Position numbers and translations under genes: made by a program. From positions 1,041,781 to 1,105,780 of the forward strand of contig CM019220.1 of NCBI GenBank assembly GCA_009741485.1: a stretch of DNA of 64,000 nucleotides. Reading direction: 5' to 3'. Under the pieces are notes generated by a model, which had not been told where the DNA came from, did not search any database, and saw only the letters and a program-made list of their open reading frames with translations. This document shows positions 12,381-25,700 of the stretch, one piece after another; within the stretch, counting starts at the first letter, position 1, and each line of letters starts with the position of its first letter. This stretch comes from Malurus cyaneus samueli (lineage: Eukaryota; Chordata; Aves; Passeriformes; Maluridae).

Positions 12381-13052
12381 AATTTAAAAAAAAAAATTAA
12401 AATTAAAAAAAAAAAAAAACAACCCCAAACACCAGCTGCTCTCCGTGGGTGCAGAGTGTGGGGAGTGGAACGAAAGCAACGCGAAGCACTCGGAGGGATG
12501 CGATCAGATAATAAAAAATGAAGAGTTCTGGCTGCCAGCTCCCAGCTAAAGCAGCTTTCTCCAGCATACCTCAGCCATGACAAACGGGGAGAGCAGGTGG
12601 GAACAAATCCATCCAGCTGCCACAGCCCTGGGGAAATTGGAAAGAGCAAGGATCCAGCAGGTTCCTGCACGCGGGTGCCTGTTCGCCCTGATTCTCTTAA
12701 TGCCTTTTTAATAAAATATTTAATAAAAAATCAGATGCAGAAAAAACTTTCTCATTCCTTCTGTTTTTACCTTGGCTCTCAAATGCTTTATCTGAGAGTT
12801 ATTCAGAAAAAGAGGAGGCCCGCTTGGAAAAAAATTTGTTTTGGGGAAGGTAAAGGTTTTTTGTTTGACTCGGAATGGCTTTTGCAAAGGGAGCTCATTC
12901 TTTACATTCTGTTCTTTGTTGTGGCTCTGCTGAGTTAGGAGTAAACAAAACACTTAATGCCCATTTCTGTGTGGATTGATGAGAGAACGTGCGGAGTTTG
13001 AAGGGAAAGTTGCAGCTTTTTTTTGGGGGGGGGGGAAATATAAAAAACGAGC
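12381..13052. other. Linker between left copy and partial copy
   Basis: This 672 bp stretch is not found elsewhere in the window. It opens with an A-rich tract (about 12,385-12,419), then has ordinary non-coding sequence and ends with a T8/G12 homopolymer block at about 13,017-13,036 just before the third copy starts. If the duplication is real, this is the sequence upstream of the repeat unit; if not, it is gap-fill sequence. No gene is supported. Confidence 0.7.
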
Positions 13053-13689
13053 TTGAAAAGTGGTGAATTCTTCTCGCTGAAACGCCGGAGAATGCGAGAT
13101 TGTGCAAGAGCTCTTAAAAAGATGGAAAAAGGGGGGATCAGTAATGATTCTGTGTGTTTGCTGTCTTGAGAAACAGGCTGGGAATGAACTGTTCCCTGCT
13201 CTGGGCTCTTGTTGAACAAACCCTTCTCCTGGATGTTTTCAACCCACTTCCAAGGGAAATTTTCCCATCCTACTCAAGAGCATCAAAATCTGAAAGAAAG
13301 ATGAAGAAGATGCTGTGAATTCAAAATCATGTGAAATATTGAGAATAATTTCAGTTAATTATTAACTTTTCTGCAGTTCCTGGCCTGTCCTTTCTTCTGG
13401 TACAGGGAGCAGATTTGGGAGGCACCTCCTGATTTTTTCCCCTGGATTTCTTGTGGCACAGGCAATTCCCTGTTCCCTCCTGCAGGAAATCACCCCAAAT
13501 CACAGCTCCCCACGTGGATTTTGCTGTGATCATGCAAATCTGTTGCAGAGCAATTTGCTTCTCCTTCCAAAATCTGAGACACCAAAAACAGAGGGAGGGC
13601 TATTTTGGGAGTCCAGAGAATTTTCCTTCCTCTCCATTCCCTACCCTGAGCAATAAGAGATTGAAACCTTCCCATGAAAATCAGGAAAA
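13053..13689 (+). repeat. Partial third copy of the duplication start
   Basis: The first ~635 bp of the duplicated unit appears here a third time, between the two long copies. It starts at the same TTGAAAAGTGG boundary and breaks off at TCAGGAAAA, where the other copies continue into ATTGGGATTGATTG. It carries its own small indels. The repeated restart at the same boundary is typical of a mis-joined or gap-filled assembly. Confidence 0.93.
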
Positions 13690-13768
13690 AAAAATTTTTG
13701 GGGATGTTGGGGATTGAAAATTTTCTTTTTCCCTTCACTCCCCCCTTTTTTTTTTTTTTTTGTTTGCT
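13690..13768. other. Short low-complexity linker before the right copy
   Basis: A 79 bp junction made mostly of A, T, G and C runs, including C6 followed by about 16 T at 13,740-13,761. It separates the broken third copy from the full right copy and has no counterpart in either full copy, which fits an artificial join. Confidence 0.7.
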
Positions 13769-13847
13769 TTGAAAAGTGGTGAATTCTTCTCGCTGAAACG
13801 CCGGAGAATGGCAGATTGTGCAAGAGCTCTTAAAAAGATGGAAAAAG

Positions 13848-13848
13848 N
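13848..13848. other. Single-N assembly join
   Basis: One N sits inside a G run about 80 bp after the right copy begins. The same site in the left copy is continuous (A5 G7). It is probably the contig edge where the duplicated sequence was attached. Confidence 0.9.
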
Positions 13849-15116
13849 GGGGGATCAGTAATGATTCTGTGTGTTTGCTGTCTTGAGAAACAGGCTGGGA
13901 ATGAACTGTTCCCTGCTCTGGGCTCTTGTTGAACAAACCCTTCTCCTGGATGTTTTCAACCCACTTCCAAGGGAAATTTTCCCATCCTACTCAAGAGCAT
14001 CAAAATCTGAAAGAAGGATGAGGAAGATGCTGTAAATTCAAAATCATGTGAAATATTGAGAATAATTTCAGTTAATTATTAACTTTTCTGCAGTTCCTGG
14101 CCCGTCCTTTCTTCTGGTACAGGGAGCAGGGTTTGGGGAGGCACCTCCTGATTTTTTCCCCTGGATTTCTTGTGGCACAGGCAATTCCCTGTTCCCTCCT
14201 GCAGGAAATCACCCCAAATCACAGCTCCCCACGTGGATTTGGTGCTGTGATCATGCAAATCTGTTGCAGAGCAATTTGCTTTCTCCTTCCAAAATCTGAG
14301 ACACCAAAACACAGAGGGAGGGCTATTTTGGGAGTCCAGAGAATTTTCCTTCCTCTCCATTCCCTACCCTGAGCAATAAGAGATTGAAACCTTCCCATGA
14401 AAATCAGGAAAATTGGGATTGATTGACTGACAGTTTCCCATGAAAAAATTTTGGTGGATGATCCCAACTCTTAAAGATGTTATTAAACACACAGAAATTA
14501 AACTTCTTTTTCAGGGGGATGGTCTCTGTTCTTCAAAATCGTAATAGTGTTTCATTGTCCATATAAAGGCTCTGAGCTTTTCTCAGGATTTTTTTCTGAA
14601 TTTCCTCTGTATTTTTCTCTGTATTTTTCTTTCTCTATTTTTTTTCCAGTGGAAGCTTCTGGGTTGGAAATGAGAAGTGTGGCATCGAGGTCTGGTGATT
14701 AAAGGGAGCTTTAAATGTGTGAAACATATCTCACAATTAAAGTCTGCACAGGGAGAGCAGTTAATATCACAATTAACCTTTGCTAAAATGCCCACGATAC
14801 TCTATTCTATTTTATTTGATTAGAATTATTATAGTGCATATAGAAATATAATAAATGCAATTAATATAATTCAACATCTATTTTTCTGGTGTAATAAATC
14901 CAAGTTTGGGATGTACATCACTAGAAAAACAACCATGAGAAATTAAGCTGCGTTTTGCTCACCTGATTTTGGGCCTTATTTAAATCTGGTCAAAGATCCC
15001 AGGAAGAAATTTCAGTGGTGGGGGCAAAGAGCTCATGGGGGAGAAAAATTAAAAAGAATAATCCATAATTTATATGATTATTGTGCCCAGGACTCGGGTC
15101 TTCAATGTGAAAAGAA

Positions 15117-15528
15117 CGTGGAGCTGTTGGAGAGAGCCCAGAGGAGGCCACGGAGCTGCTCCAGGGCTGGGAGAGCTGGGAATGTTCCCCTGGAGAAGGG
15201 AAGGATCCAGGGAGAGCTCAGAGCCCCTTTTGGGGCCTGAAGGGGCTCCAGGAGAGCTGGAGAGGGACTGGGGACAAGGGATGGAGGGACAGGACCCAGG
15301 GAATGGGGTCACACTGCCAGAGGGCAGGGATGGGTGGGATATTGGGAATTGGGAATTGTTCCTGGGAGGGGCTGGGATGGAATTCCACCCCTGGATCCCT
15401 GGAAATGTCCAAGGCCAGGCTGGAGCACCCTGGGACAGTGGGAAATGTCCCTGCCCATGGCAGGGGTGGCACTGGATGAGATTTAAAGTCCTTTCTGCCC
15501 CAATCCACTCTGGGATTTTTTTGATCAC
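15117..15528 (+). mobile_element. CR1 LINE 3' fragment (right copy)
   Basis: The cleaner counterpart of 1,305-1,690. It begins near GAGCTGTTGGAGAGAGCCC, a CR1 ORF2-end landmark, and ends shortly after the GATGAGATTTAAAGTCC block near the 3' terminus. Local open frames on both strands come from this element. Confidence 0.9.
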
Positions 15529-16034
15529 TCCCACGTCACCCAGCTTGGGATGGGATCAGGCCAGCTTGGAACTGGACATCAACTCCAGATCCTTTTGTCT
15601 TTAATTAGGAATTTTTCCCTCTCTCTAAATGGTCTGGAAGATTCCAAATATCCAGGCACAAACATTTTCACTCCCACTATTTATGGAAGGGGTTTCCTCT
15701 CAGTGAAATCAGAGCTGTTTTGAAGAGAGAAATAACCTGGGACGCATCTATGGAATAATACACTGAAATACTGAAGGGAAAGAGGAATTTTCTCTGAGAT
15801 AAACACTGATCCGTGTCAATTCTGTTTGAGCAGAGCTGAGGGAACTCAGCTGAGCAACTCAGAGTCAGAAAACCTAACAGGAGACTCAGGAGAGCTCCAG
15901 GAAGGAGCTTCATTTCTCATGGTTGTTTTTCTGTGGTGATGTACAGCCCAAACTTGGATTTATTACACCAGAAAAATAGATATTGTATTGTATTAATTGT
16001 ATTTATTATATATGCACTATAATAAATCTAATCA

Positions 16035-16092
16035 AATAGAATAGAATAGAATAGAATAGAATAGAATAGAATAGAATAGAATAGAATAGAAT
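16035..16092. repeat. AATAG pentanucleotide microsatellite
   Basis: About eleven near-perfect tandem AATAG units. The matching array at about 2,195-2,250 contains interruptions (AATAAAATG, AAATGAG), so the two copies differ in repeat purity and length. Confidence 0.9.
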
Positions 16093-16204
16093 ATTGTAGG
16101 AATTTTTACATTTTCTGACTGGTTTGCATTTATATCTGGATTTTTGAGAGATCTTCATTATGACTGGAACTTGACTGTGAAAAATAGTTGGGTTTTTATC
16201 TATA

Positions 16205-16327
16205 TCCATCTCTGGGAGTGTCCAAAGCCAGGCTGGACAATTTGGGACAGTGGAAAATGTCCCTGCCCACGCCCAGGAATGAGCTGAGCCTTAAGGTCCC
16301 TTCCAACCCAACAATTCCATGATTTTA
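16205..16327 (+). mobile_element. CR1 3' end (right copy)
   Basis: Counterpart of 2,362-2,480, with the same CR1 3' blocks and tail. Confidence 0.85.
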
Positions 16328-16603
16328 TCGTGGTTTTATACTGAAATAGGGGAACATCATCCACTCACATTGCCATCATTTTCTATTCTTTTCTTTTTTC
16401 TGTCTAGCTCTAAAAAAATGCTTATTTCCCACCATACAATACCCAAATGCCAAAATCTTTCTGGTCTATTACTTCATTGATCTATTACTCAATGACTTTA
16501 TTACTCAATTACTGAAAAATAAATTTATTTAAAAATACTATTTACCCATGCTACAAACACAACAGTGATAATTTTTCATGCGCACAATTTTCTTTTTTTT
16601 TTT

Positions 16604-16604
16604 N
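16604..16604. other. Single-N join hiding a ~70 bp loss
   Basis: One N follows a short T run. The left copy at this point (2,731-2,805) has T28 and about 45 bp more before both copies resume at GAGGAAGCAAAAATG. The N therefore replaces roughly 70 bp missing from the right copy, probably because of the homopolymer. Confidence 0.9.
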
Positions 16605-17020
16605 GAGGAAGCAAAAATGTTTAAAGCAGTTTGTTGAAGACCACGTAGGAAATCTCATTTTTTTAGCAATGGTCTATGGGCTCATCAGCCTCTGAGTATT
16701 TGAGAAATTCTGGGCAAAATTGTGCCTTAAAGGCACAGCTCTGAAGTGATATCCGTGTGGAAGGAAGGGAGACCTAAGAACAAAAAAGCCTTTTTCGTTT
16801 GGAGTTCACTTTGTAATATCTGGGAAGCACATTTTGCAGTGGGAAGGCTGCCAAAAGCCTGGCTGTGTAGTAAATAAACATTTTGGGGAAAAGCTGGCTG
16901 GGAGAAGATGGCTGGGGAAGGAGGATCCTGAATTTCTCTTTATTCTTTTATCTCTTCACTTTAATTCTGACCTTGCATGTGGCACTTTTATCTGAATGGT
17001 GGAAAATGGACAAGTTGATC

Positions 17021-17160
17021 CTTCTGGATCCCTGGAAGTGCCCAAGGCCAGGCTGGACGGGGTTTGGAGCACCCTGGCTGGGATGGTGGAAATGTCCCTG
17101 ACATGGTAGGGGTGGGATGGGATGGGATTTATGGTCCTTTCCAACCCAAACCTTCCTATT
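17021..17160 (+). mobile_element. CR1 3' end (right copy)
   Basis: Counterpart of 3,222-3,362, with the better preserved block AAGGCCAGGCTGGACGGGG. Confidence 0.88.
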
Positions 17161-18034
17161 CAAATCAAATTAACCAATATCCTGCCATGGCTGATGATGC
17201 TGCTCTGAAATGAGCTCTGAGAAAGCCCCATCCCACATGGAGAGAGCAGTAAATCCTAACACGGGAGTGGGATCTGCTTCAGGAGTGGAATTGTCACACA
17301 CAGAAGGGGAAAAAAAGTGAATTTTTAGCTTAATGGGATCACAAAATGTGCCTTGGGAGAGGTCAGACTCCAATATCTGCTGTGCTCTGAGGATATTTGG
17401 GATTCTGCTGACAAACAGGATGCCAGGATCCCTTCCCTGGCTCCGGTTATCCAAGTTATTGAATTGTGATCAATAAATCCACTCGGTTTGATCAAACCGT
17501 GCTTCGGGTGATGGATCCCGCCTGGCAGAGCTCCTCGTTCGGTAACTGCTGGAATTTAAATGTTTCCATCATCCCTGGAAGTTTCCCTGAGGGTTGTCCT
17601 GAAGGATGCTCAGCCCCGCAGATTTGGAGCTGGGTTTTCCCAGGCTCTCGCAATCCTGGGATGCTGGAGCCAGGAGCTGATTCCAACACGGGAATTATAG
17701 AGGAATTATTAGGAATAACAGAGCCCTGCTCACCACAAAAAAACCCAGGTGGAGAGAACCGCATCTCATTTCACTTTCCTCACCATTTTTTTAGGGAGAA
17801 GATAACCCTAAAACCCTTTTGCCAGCCATAAATAAATAAACAATCAAACTCGGGAGCTGCAGCATCCCGCTGTGCCTGAATAGGCAGTGAAAACAAACGA
17901 AAAGCAGCTTTTTTTTTTCCTCTCCCCCTCCCTCTGCAGAGCTCTGCCAATTGATACCGGGCTGGGAATATTAACACATGCCCGCTCAAAACGTGATACC
18001 CTTTGGGGTCTTGGAGATGAGCTCCTCTGAAGTG

Positions 18035-18035
<1 letters not shown>

Positions 18036-18068
<33 letters not shown>
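18036..18068. repeat. Poly-T tract (T33), right copy
   Basis: Counterpart of 4,237-4,276, seven T shorter. Confidence 0.93.
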
Positions 18069-19690
18069 CTTTTTTCCTTCAGCTGCCTGACAAGGTTTTT
18101 GGCTCCACTTCAGTCTGGTAAGGAGACAGCTGCTCAACTTCTGACACAAGTGAAGAAAATTGATGAGATGCCATCTCCAAAATTCCCTTTTTTCCTGGCA
18201 GGCGCTTCGAGGCTGAGTGCTAGGAGTCACTCAAAGGTTTGGGATTTTTTTTTATAAACCGTAGTTAGGGCAGGATTTGGGGTTTGCTTTCTTGGCTGGG
18301 CTGTTTCTAATAATGCTCAACAAATACACAGGGATGGAATCTTTGGGAACACAAACAAGGATCACAGAATTTACACTTCCATTTATCCAGCTTGCTTGCT
18401 GCTGGGTGCTGAATGATATCCATGGGTTTGCATAATGCTGAGCAATTTATTTATGTCTGTTTGTCATGGAAATGCAGGGGAAAGAATCTCCAGGGAGGGG
18501 TCTGTAAGGAGGGGTTTTTTTGGGGTGTTTCCTTGGGTTTGGGTCCTCCTGGGGTATTCCTTTTTGTGTGACCAAGAGGAACAATGGCATCATCTCCCAA
18601 AATTTGATTGAACTGTGATGTTCCCCTGTTCCTCTTTCGAGTGGGAGAGCCTGGAGATGCTCTCAGGATTCTGAAGGCCACTCGTTACAAGGAAAATGTG
18701 TTTATTTTTCAGCTGAGCCCAAAGGAAACTCCTCTCATTGTGCTTCTCTGCCACGGCTTTCCTGCTCCTCAGGATAACACAAACTGCATTTTCCACCTTG
18801 TTCCTCTTGAACTGTTTCCTCCAAATCTCATCTACAAAAGACCTCAGCTGTGCAAAGTGCACCTTCAGCCCTGCCTGGCTGAAAAAAAATACTAAAAAAA
18901 TATTAAATTTATTACATTTTTATCCTGTTACATTAGAAATAAATCCCTGTGCTAGTCCAGCTTTGGACTTTATGCCACTTCATGATTATTGTGGCAAGGG
19001 GTTTGGGTTTGACACACGGTTTGCTGTTCCCTTTCAAACCTCCCTGGAAAAGCAGCCATGGAAAGCTCTGAATAATGCACACAGCATATGCTGCCTGTCT
19101 CTCAGAGGGAACTGAAGAACCTGACAGCAATTTGCATTTCTGGAGCTGAAGAAAGAGAGGCAGAAAACTTTAGGGAGGAGTTTTTTGGGACTTGGAGGTC
19201 AAACGAAGAAGAGGAGTTCAGAGAGGCTCCAGCAGAGATGGGAGTTGGATGGAGAACAGAGGATGTGCCCAGAGCAGGCCTGAAATGAAATATAATCCAT
19301 TTGATGTCACTGTGAGTTCAGAAAGACATCATTTTTCTTGGGATGGCAAAACTTGTGTCCCATTTGGCAAACTCAGAGGAGCAGGCACAGGATCTTCTGG
19401 TTATCCATGCAGGGAAATGCAGGTAAAGGAGCTGCTTTTGAGTTCTTATGGCTGTAAGGGACAGCTCTGTGCTCCCCTGGGCTCTGTTTTCCTTGTTAGA
19501 GGTGGGGTTATTAATTAGCATCAATTTTCATTACTTTCTGCTGTTGTTATGTAGCATTGCCTAAATTCTTGTGGGAGATGGGCAATTCCATGGCAGCAGC
19601 AGGAAGTAGAACACACAGTGGTAAAAATTTATTTAATTTATTTTTTTCCTTGTTCATTGAAGATAGGTAAAAAAGCCTTAACAAAAAATG

Positions 19691-19903
19691 ATGGAATCAT
19701 GGAATAGTTTGAGTTGGAAGGGAGCTGAAAGTTCATCCCATCCCATCCCACCCCCTACCATGGGCAGGGACACCTTCCATTATCCCAGGCTGCTCCAAAC
19801 CCCAATGTCCAGCCTGGCCTTGGGCACTGCCAGGGATCCAGGGGCAGCCACAGCTCCTGTGCCAGGGCCTCCCCACACCAGGAAATAATTTCTTCCCAAT
19901 ATC
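19691..19903 (-). mobile_element. CR1 3' fragment (right copy)
   Basis: Counterpart of 5,888-6,090. The intact CCATGGGCAGGGACACC here shows that the left copy has lost bases. Confidence 0.9.
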
Positions 19904-20727
19904 AAATTCCATATTTAAGCCTGACTGTAATTAATCCAGTATTTTGTGGAGGTAACCAAACACAGTCTAATGAGCAACTCTGAGAGAAGAATGTTGAACA
20001 GCAAATAAGTGAGATTTGCTTTTGGCTTTTTTTTTTTAATAATAAATTAATTTACAAGAATCAAATATTGTCACCCCCAAACCCTGTTTTCACTTCCATT
20101 CTTCGTTGTAAATGAGTAACGGGCACAACCAAAATTGCTGTTTTTCTGAGGAATTTTTGGGTGAACACTCAGTCAGCTCCTGAAATGACATTTGGAGGTG
20201 GCTGCTCCGTGTCCAGGAGGGCTGAGGGGACTCTGCTGTCCCTCCCTTCCTCATCCCAACAGCACCAACGCTGCATCCATCGGTGACTGACGTGGGATAT
20301 TCTAGGACTGTATTCACTGGAAGTCAGTTTTCATGTTTTCATCTCAAACAAATCCATTTTTGTTGTTGTTTTTGTTGTTGTTGTGATGTGTTTTCTGTCC
20401 AGCTGAGCTTTCCCCGAGCGGAGGGCTCAGTTTGGAGCTCGTGCAGGTGGGAGCACAGGACTCGTGCCGAACTTACCTTGTTTAAAATATTCCCCCAGCT
20501 CCTTTGTCTCTTGGCAACTGCAAAAAATAACTCCATCAAGAATAAACCTGCAAACAAGGGCGAAAAAGCAGAACTGTGTGTGAAGACATGAAATACACTC
20601 GTTTAAATAGCGCTGGAAAGCTATTTCCTCCCCCTGTACCCTTCCAAGGCTGGGATGATGTGCTCTGATTCTTAAACACCAATCCTGACTTGAATAAATT
20701 CAGAGGTTTCATCTGTGCCGAGCTGCA

Positions 20728-21087
20728 AATTGCTGGGATGGTAATACCTGGGTATTTTATGGCACATCCTTAAGTCAATAGGCAAAAGGGTTTCGGAATA
20801 AAAGCCTTAAAATTACCTCATGAATTATTAACTCTTCCCTCTATTACCTTTGAATTATAAAAGCCTGGAAAAATAGGAAGGAGAATTGAAAAGCATCCAT
20901 CTCAGGTTCTCTAAAAACTAAATGCCGATCATTTGAGCAGTGTACAAATCTTTTATTAAAGATAAAGAGGAAGCCATACTTTTTTATTAACTCGAGGATA
21001 CGTTCAATCCACATGATTAAAAATCTCATTACTAACTCCAGTCAGGGAAGTGATTTATTGCTGAAACCAAATAGGAGGTGTTTTGCT
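20728..21087. promoter_or_regulatory. Candidate conserved non-coding element (right copy)
   Basis: Counterpart of 6,905-7,260 and nearly identical to it by eye. If the duplication is an artefact, this is the same single locus. Confidence 0.35.
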
Positions 21088-22561
21088 GCCCAAAGCTGTA
21101 TTTATGGTGAAAAAAAACCTCTCAGTTTTTTATCTCCTTCTCTGGGTTAGGTATTTCTAAGGGTGGATTGGGTTTTCCTGGCAATGATGGGATTTCACTC
21201 CAGCCAGCAGCTGAAATGCTGCTACCTTAAGAGAGAAAGCCTGAAATGAAATTACAGGTACCAAAAACAATTTCCTCTAGCAAATTCAGCTGGAGCAAAT
21301 GATTTTGTCCTGATTAGGTAATAGGATGTGCAGGGAAAAAAAAAAAAGAAAAAGAAAAAGAAAAATCAGGATTTTACACATAGTTACCATTCAAAGGGAG
21401 CTAATTCTGTAAAGCAAGTGTAGGTATTTTAGGGATTCTTTGCATGCCACATATACTAATATTTCCTGAGCACTATAGTAGGGATGTTCTGCTCAAAAGG
21501 AGCCCTTGAAGTCTCATTTTACAATGACAAAAATACCATCAACCCAATGACATTTTTTTTCCCAGAAATACCATCCCACTTAGGGAGATTGGCTTACAGA
21601 GCACAGGTAATATTTTTGCCCTGCTATACCTGAAGCAGGTCAAATATTTTGTGTTGTGCCTCGTCCTCCATGTCTCAAACACTGAATTATGCCCAGCACA
21701 ACTTCCAGGACTATTTATATCCCACCCTACGACGCGAAACAGAGATAATACTGAATTTATTTACGTCACAGCAGCTGTGGAGAAACTGGGTTAGACACAC
21801 TTGCAACATAAAGACAAGACATTAAATGATGCCATCAATTCCTGCAAGCCAGCAGAAATAGCTGTTCTCTCGCTGATCCCCATGCCTGGATGGCTCCCAA
21901 GGCTGAGCTCTGGTTTTTGCACATCCCACAGGAAGTTTGGATTCTCTCCTGCGCCGGGGGTGGAAAATTCCTGCTATTATGGTGACAGGTGCAATAGGTA
22001 TTGAAACGTAAACCTTTCCCTGCTCCTGGGGAACATATTGCCAGTCCTGGGCTCCGCTCCAGAGGGGTGTTTTGGGAGGAATTACAGATCTTGAGGTAGA
22101 GAAACAGTTCTGGAAATAGGTTGCCTTCAAAAAATTGGCAGCTTTTCAGCTGTTGAGAATGTTAGGAGTGGGGAGGATGGAGCTGGAGCAGCAGGAGGAG
22201 GGAGGATTGGGAAGCAGTTAAAAGATTGTGGATTGTAAAGGTGTGGGAGGGATCTGGTCACTCATGGAGGGGTTCCTGTGGCAGTGAAACCACGATAAAT
22301 GGGTTTTTTGGACACCTTTACTCATCTCCCTCGTTGTATTTCCCTCTGGATTCTGGGTTTGGTGCTCTGAACAACACCACTCTACTCACCAACCTCAATT
22401 ATTAAAACATAACCAGGGTGTGAGAGTTTCCCATTTCTTGGTTTAAAACTGTCCTGAAGATCTCAGGGGAGACCCAATCTAAAACACCGTGTGGGTGAGG
22501 TGCTGATGGATTTTAGGGGACTCTTTCCAGAGGGGTGGATGCAAAAGCTGTTTTCTAGTGA

Positions 22562-22709
22562 GAATCATGGAATCACAGAATGTTTGGGTTGGAAGGGTTC
22601 TTAAGGATCATCTCATTCCACTCTGTGCCATGGGCAGGGACACCTTTTACCACCCCAGACTGCTCCCAGCCCTGTCCAACCTGGCCTTGGACACTTCCAG
22701 GGATGGGAC
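22562..22709 (-). mobile_element. CR1 3' end (right copy)
   Basis: Counterpart of 8,729-8,870. It reads TGTTTGGGTTGGAAGGGTTC, close to the usual bird CR1 3' end. Confidence 0.9.
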
Positions 22710-25700
22710 AGGCAGATGTTCTCTGGAATATCTGAAGGAGGACATCCTCAGCTTCCAGAACGACCTGGGAATTCTGGGGAGATGTCAGCAGGGCACTCTC
22801 AGCGTGTCCCTCAGGCTCGGGGTGGTTTGCAGTAAATTTGCTTTGTGAATTCACCGGGAAAGCCTTCATTGTGCCATGAAAATGTGTCTTCAACTCAAGA
22901 AGTTCTGGGATATCAGCAATTAGAGGTGAGGGTCATCTTCATTCATCTTAGGCCTGTGCTGATTAAACCATGTGGCTTTGTTGGAAAGAGCTGAGCAACA
23001 AAAGTGCCACCAAACCATCTTCTGAAAAATCTCCCTTCAATCTCTCTCCAAAGTGGCTTTGTTGTCACAGTTTTGGCAGTTGAGGGAGGCTCCTCAAGAC
23101 AACAAGAACTTGTTTGCTCTGGAAAATATGCTTTTCATTCTTTTTTCTTCCTCCATTTGCACACAAGAGCTGTTAAGTGTTCGCTCCCATCTGGAAGGTA
23201 AAATCTCCCTCGGAAACCTCCTCATCCTGGTGAATGGAGCAGCACCAGAGGAGGTGACAATGAACACACCCAACATCTGATAGTGATTAATGTTCAGATC
23301 CTGCTTTCTCACACGGGGGAATTTTTGAATGTAAATCCATTTGATGTCAATATCTGCTCAGCCTGAATCCTTCAGGATTCCTCCAGCTCTTGAAGGAAAG
23401 TGTTTTAGGTTGGGTTGGGAATGTTGTGTCCACATTTCCCCGCTTAGGGAGGACCCTCAGCACCAATGTTTTTCTCTGTTGGGATGCTGCTGTTGGATGT
23501 CAGTGCTCACTAATGCAAACTTCTTCCTATCATATTGAGAATAAAAAAAACATTAATTAGACAAAATTAATTTAAAAAATATATTCTAATGAATAAACGT
23601 TGAATGGGATGTCTGCTCGCTTTGGAGCTGATACGTATTTTGCTTTTCAGGAATATTCTTGGCAACTCACAGATATCTGCCCAAATTCCTGCAATCTGGG
23701 TTTCATCTGCTAGGCCCTGATTTTTTTTTTTTTCTGCATCAATCCTTGGTGAGTTTGCATTTGTGCTTTGGCTTGAGTTTAACTTTACTACGCTGTAACT
23801 GCGATATAAATTTATCATGAAGGTTATCGGAAAATCCGCTCTGGAGAATCTGAGGGAAAGACAACAGCTTGGAAAAAGAACAGAAAAAAAAAATCCCAGA
23901 GCTAAATAGGCACCCAAATAGTCTGTCTAACAACTATCAAAGTGATAAGTTTGGATTAGGGTCTAATTTACAGCTTCTATATATTGTAACTTTTCCTGGA
24001 ACACCAAGGCGATGTCAATGATTTGACACTGCTTTCAAAAAGTACAATTACAGTATATTCCACAGAAGAGTTACGTTTCACAGGAGCCCTTTGTTAGGCT
24101 TGGCAAGAAGTTTGACACAGCTTGGTTCTGAGCTGAGTATTTAATCTTTTTCCCCCCAAACATCGTTCAATAGGATGCTCGGAAGACAAAAAGTGCATCT
24201 ATCTAAACAGCATTTAATTGTATTTATTTGTGTCCTTGCGCCTGTATTTTAGGTTTTTTTTATCTTGTTCTGTATTTCTTGTGCAGAGATTGGGAAGTAA
24301 GAGAAGTTTTCCAGGTCGAGCTGGAATATGTGGCAGATCTGAAGAGGTGCCTCTCTGATAGGTGTGTGACAACTCAAGAACACCACGGGCGCCCTAAAAA
24401 CAGAGCTGTGAAGAGGAGCGTGGCGTTGAAAGGGGATTAAAATATGAATTTCTGTGAATGTTTGCACCCTGTGAGAACAGATCCCTCCCGATCTGTGCTC
24501 TTTGTGTGAGAGGGGCTCTTTGTTCAGCCTTTACCTGCGGATTCTCAAATATCCCTGTGGCTTTTCAGGCTGGGTTGGTGTCTTGGTATGAACCCCGGGG
24601 CTGTGGATGGTTCTTGCTTTAACCTCACCCTGTGGCAGCACAATTCCTTCCTGAAACTGGGGCAGGAACAGCAAAGACTGGAGCAGAAAACAATGTAGAT
24701 AATGTGTATAAAATTCTATATTTTGGGTCTTCCTGCTGTGCTCATCACCCCAAATGCCACAGCCACAGGGAAATGTTCGTGTTCTGTCATATAAATGAAG
24801 TGTGGGGCCATGAAGTGCCTTATCCTTTCTGGGGCCATGGCAAAATAAGGGTTTTGTCTAAAAAAAACCCCACTTAATTATGGTAATCAGTCTTTTTATG
24901 GAGAGTTGAAGCAGATTAGGCTGGTAAATTGTGATATTTCTAGGTAAATCATGGTGTTTCTTATGGAAAACTTCACATCTTTAACTCCTCTGCATTAGGG
25001 AAAAGCTAAACCTGCTCAAACCCACCCCTGGTGTTTAAGGTGTTGGAAATTCTCGCAGAATCTTCTGCCAGCTGATGTTCTGAAGTGGTTTGTGGCTATA
25101 AGGGTTTGTGTTGTATTCCAAATTCTCCTGACAGCCCCTTTTCCCTCTCCAGTTTAATACTGGGGGTGGAAGAACGAGGAGAGCTGCATTTTAATTCCTT
25201 TATTTTGGTAAATGTCTGGCAGGAGGGGGTGGAAAATTCCTGTCCCCATCATCAGGACATTCCCCACAGCTCTGGAGGATCCCTTTTGGGATCTGAAGAC
25301 TGAACTAAGAGGGGAAAAAAAAAGTCACAAACACAGGACTTTTCATGAAACATCACTCCAGGGTATATTTGAGACATCTGAGCAGTAAATTTGGATGATG
25401 ATGAGTTCCAAAGTTCAACTGGGAGAATGTGGAAGCTGAATTTCCACTCATGGTCAGTCCTCTGCTCTTCACTGCCCTGCTTTTGGGATCCCTATAACCT
25501 GCCTGACAGCAGACATTTTGGGTAATTTTAGCATTATCTGGTTCTTTTGGATTTGCTACCCTAAAAGTGATACCGTATTTTGACAGATGGTGTCAGCTTC
25601 GTCACAGATCTAAGATGTTTGCGAGGAGATATTTGCTTAAAAATACCAAGTTTTGGGGACAAAATGGTGAAAACAAATATTAATAACCCCTGTAATACTG

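Larger units (their letters stand above)
14802..16092. repeat. Large inverted repeat, right copy, with AATAG microsatellite
   Basis: Counterpart of 1,011-2,220: left arm about 14,802-14,943, right arm about 15,912-16,050. The right edge runs into a clean AATAG pentamer array (about 16,035-16,092, ~11 units), which in the left copy is interrupted and shorter. Confidence 0.75.
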
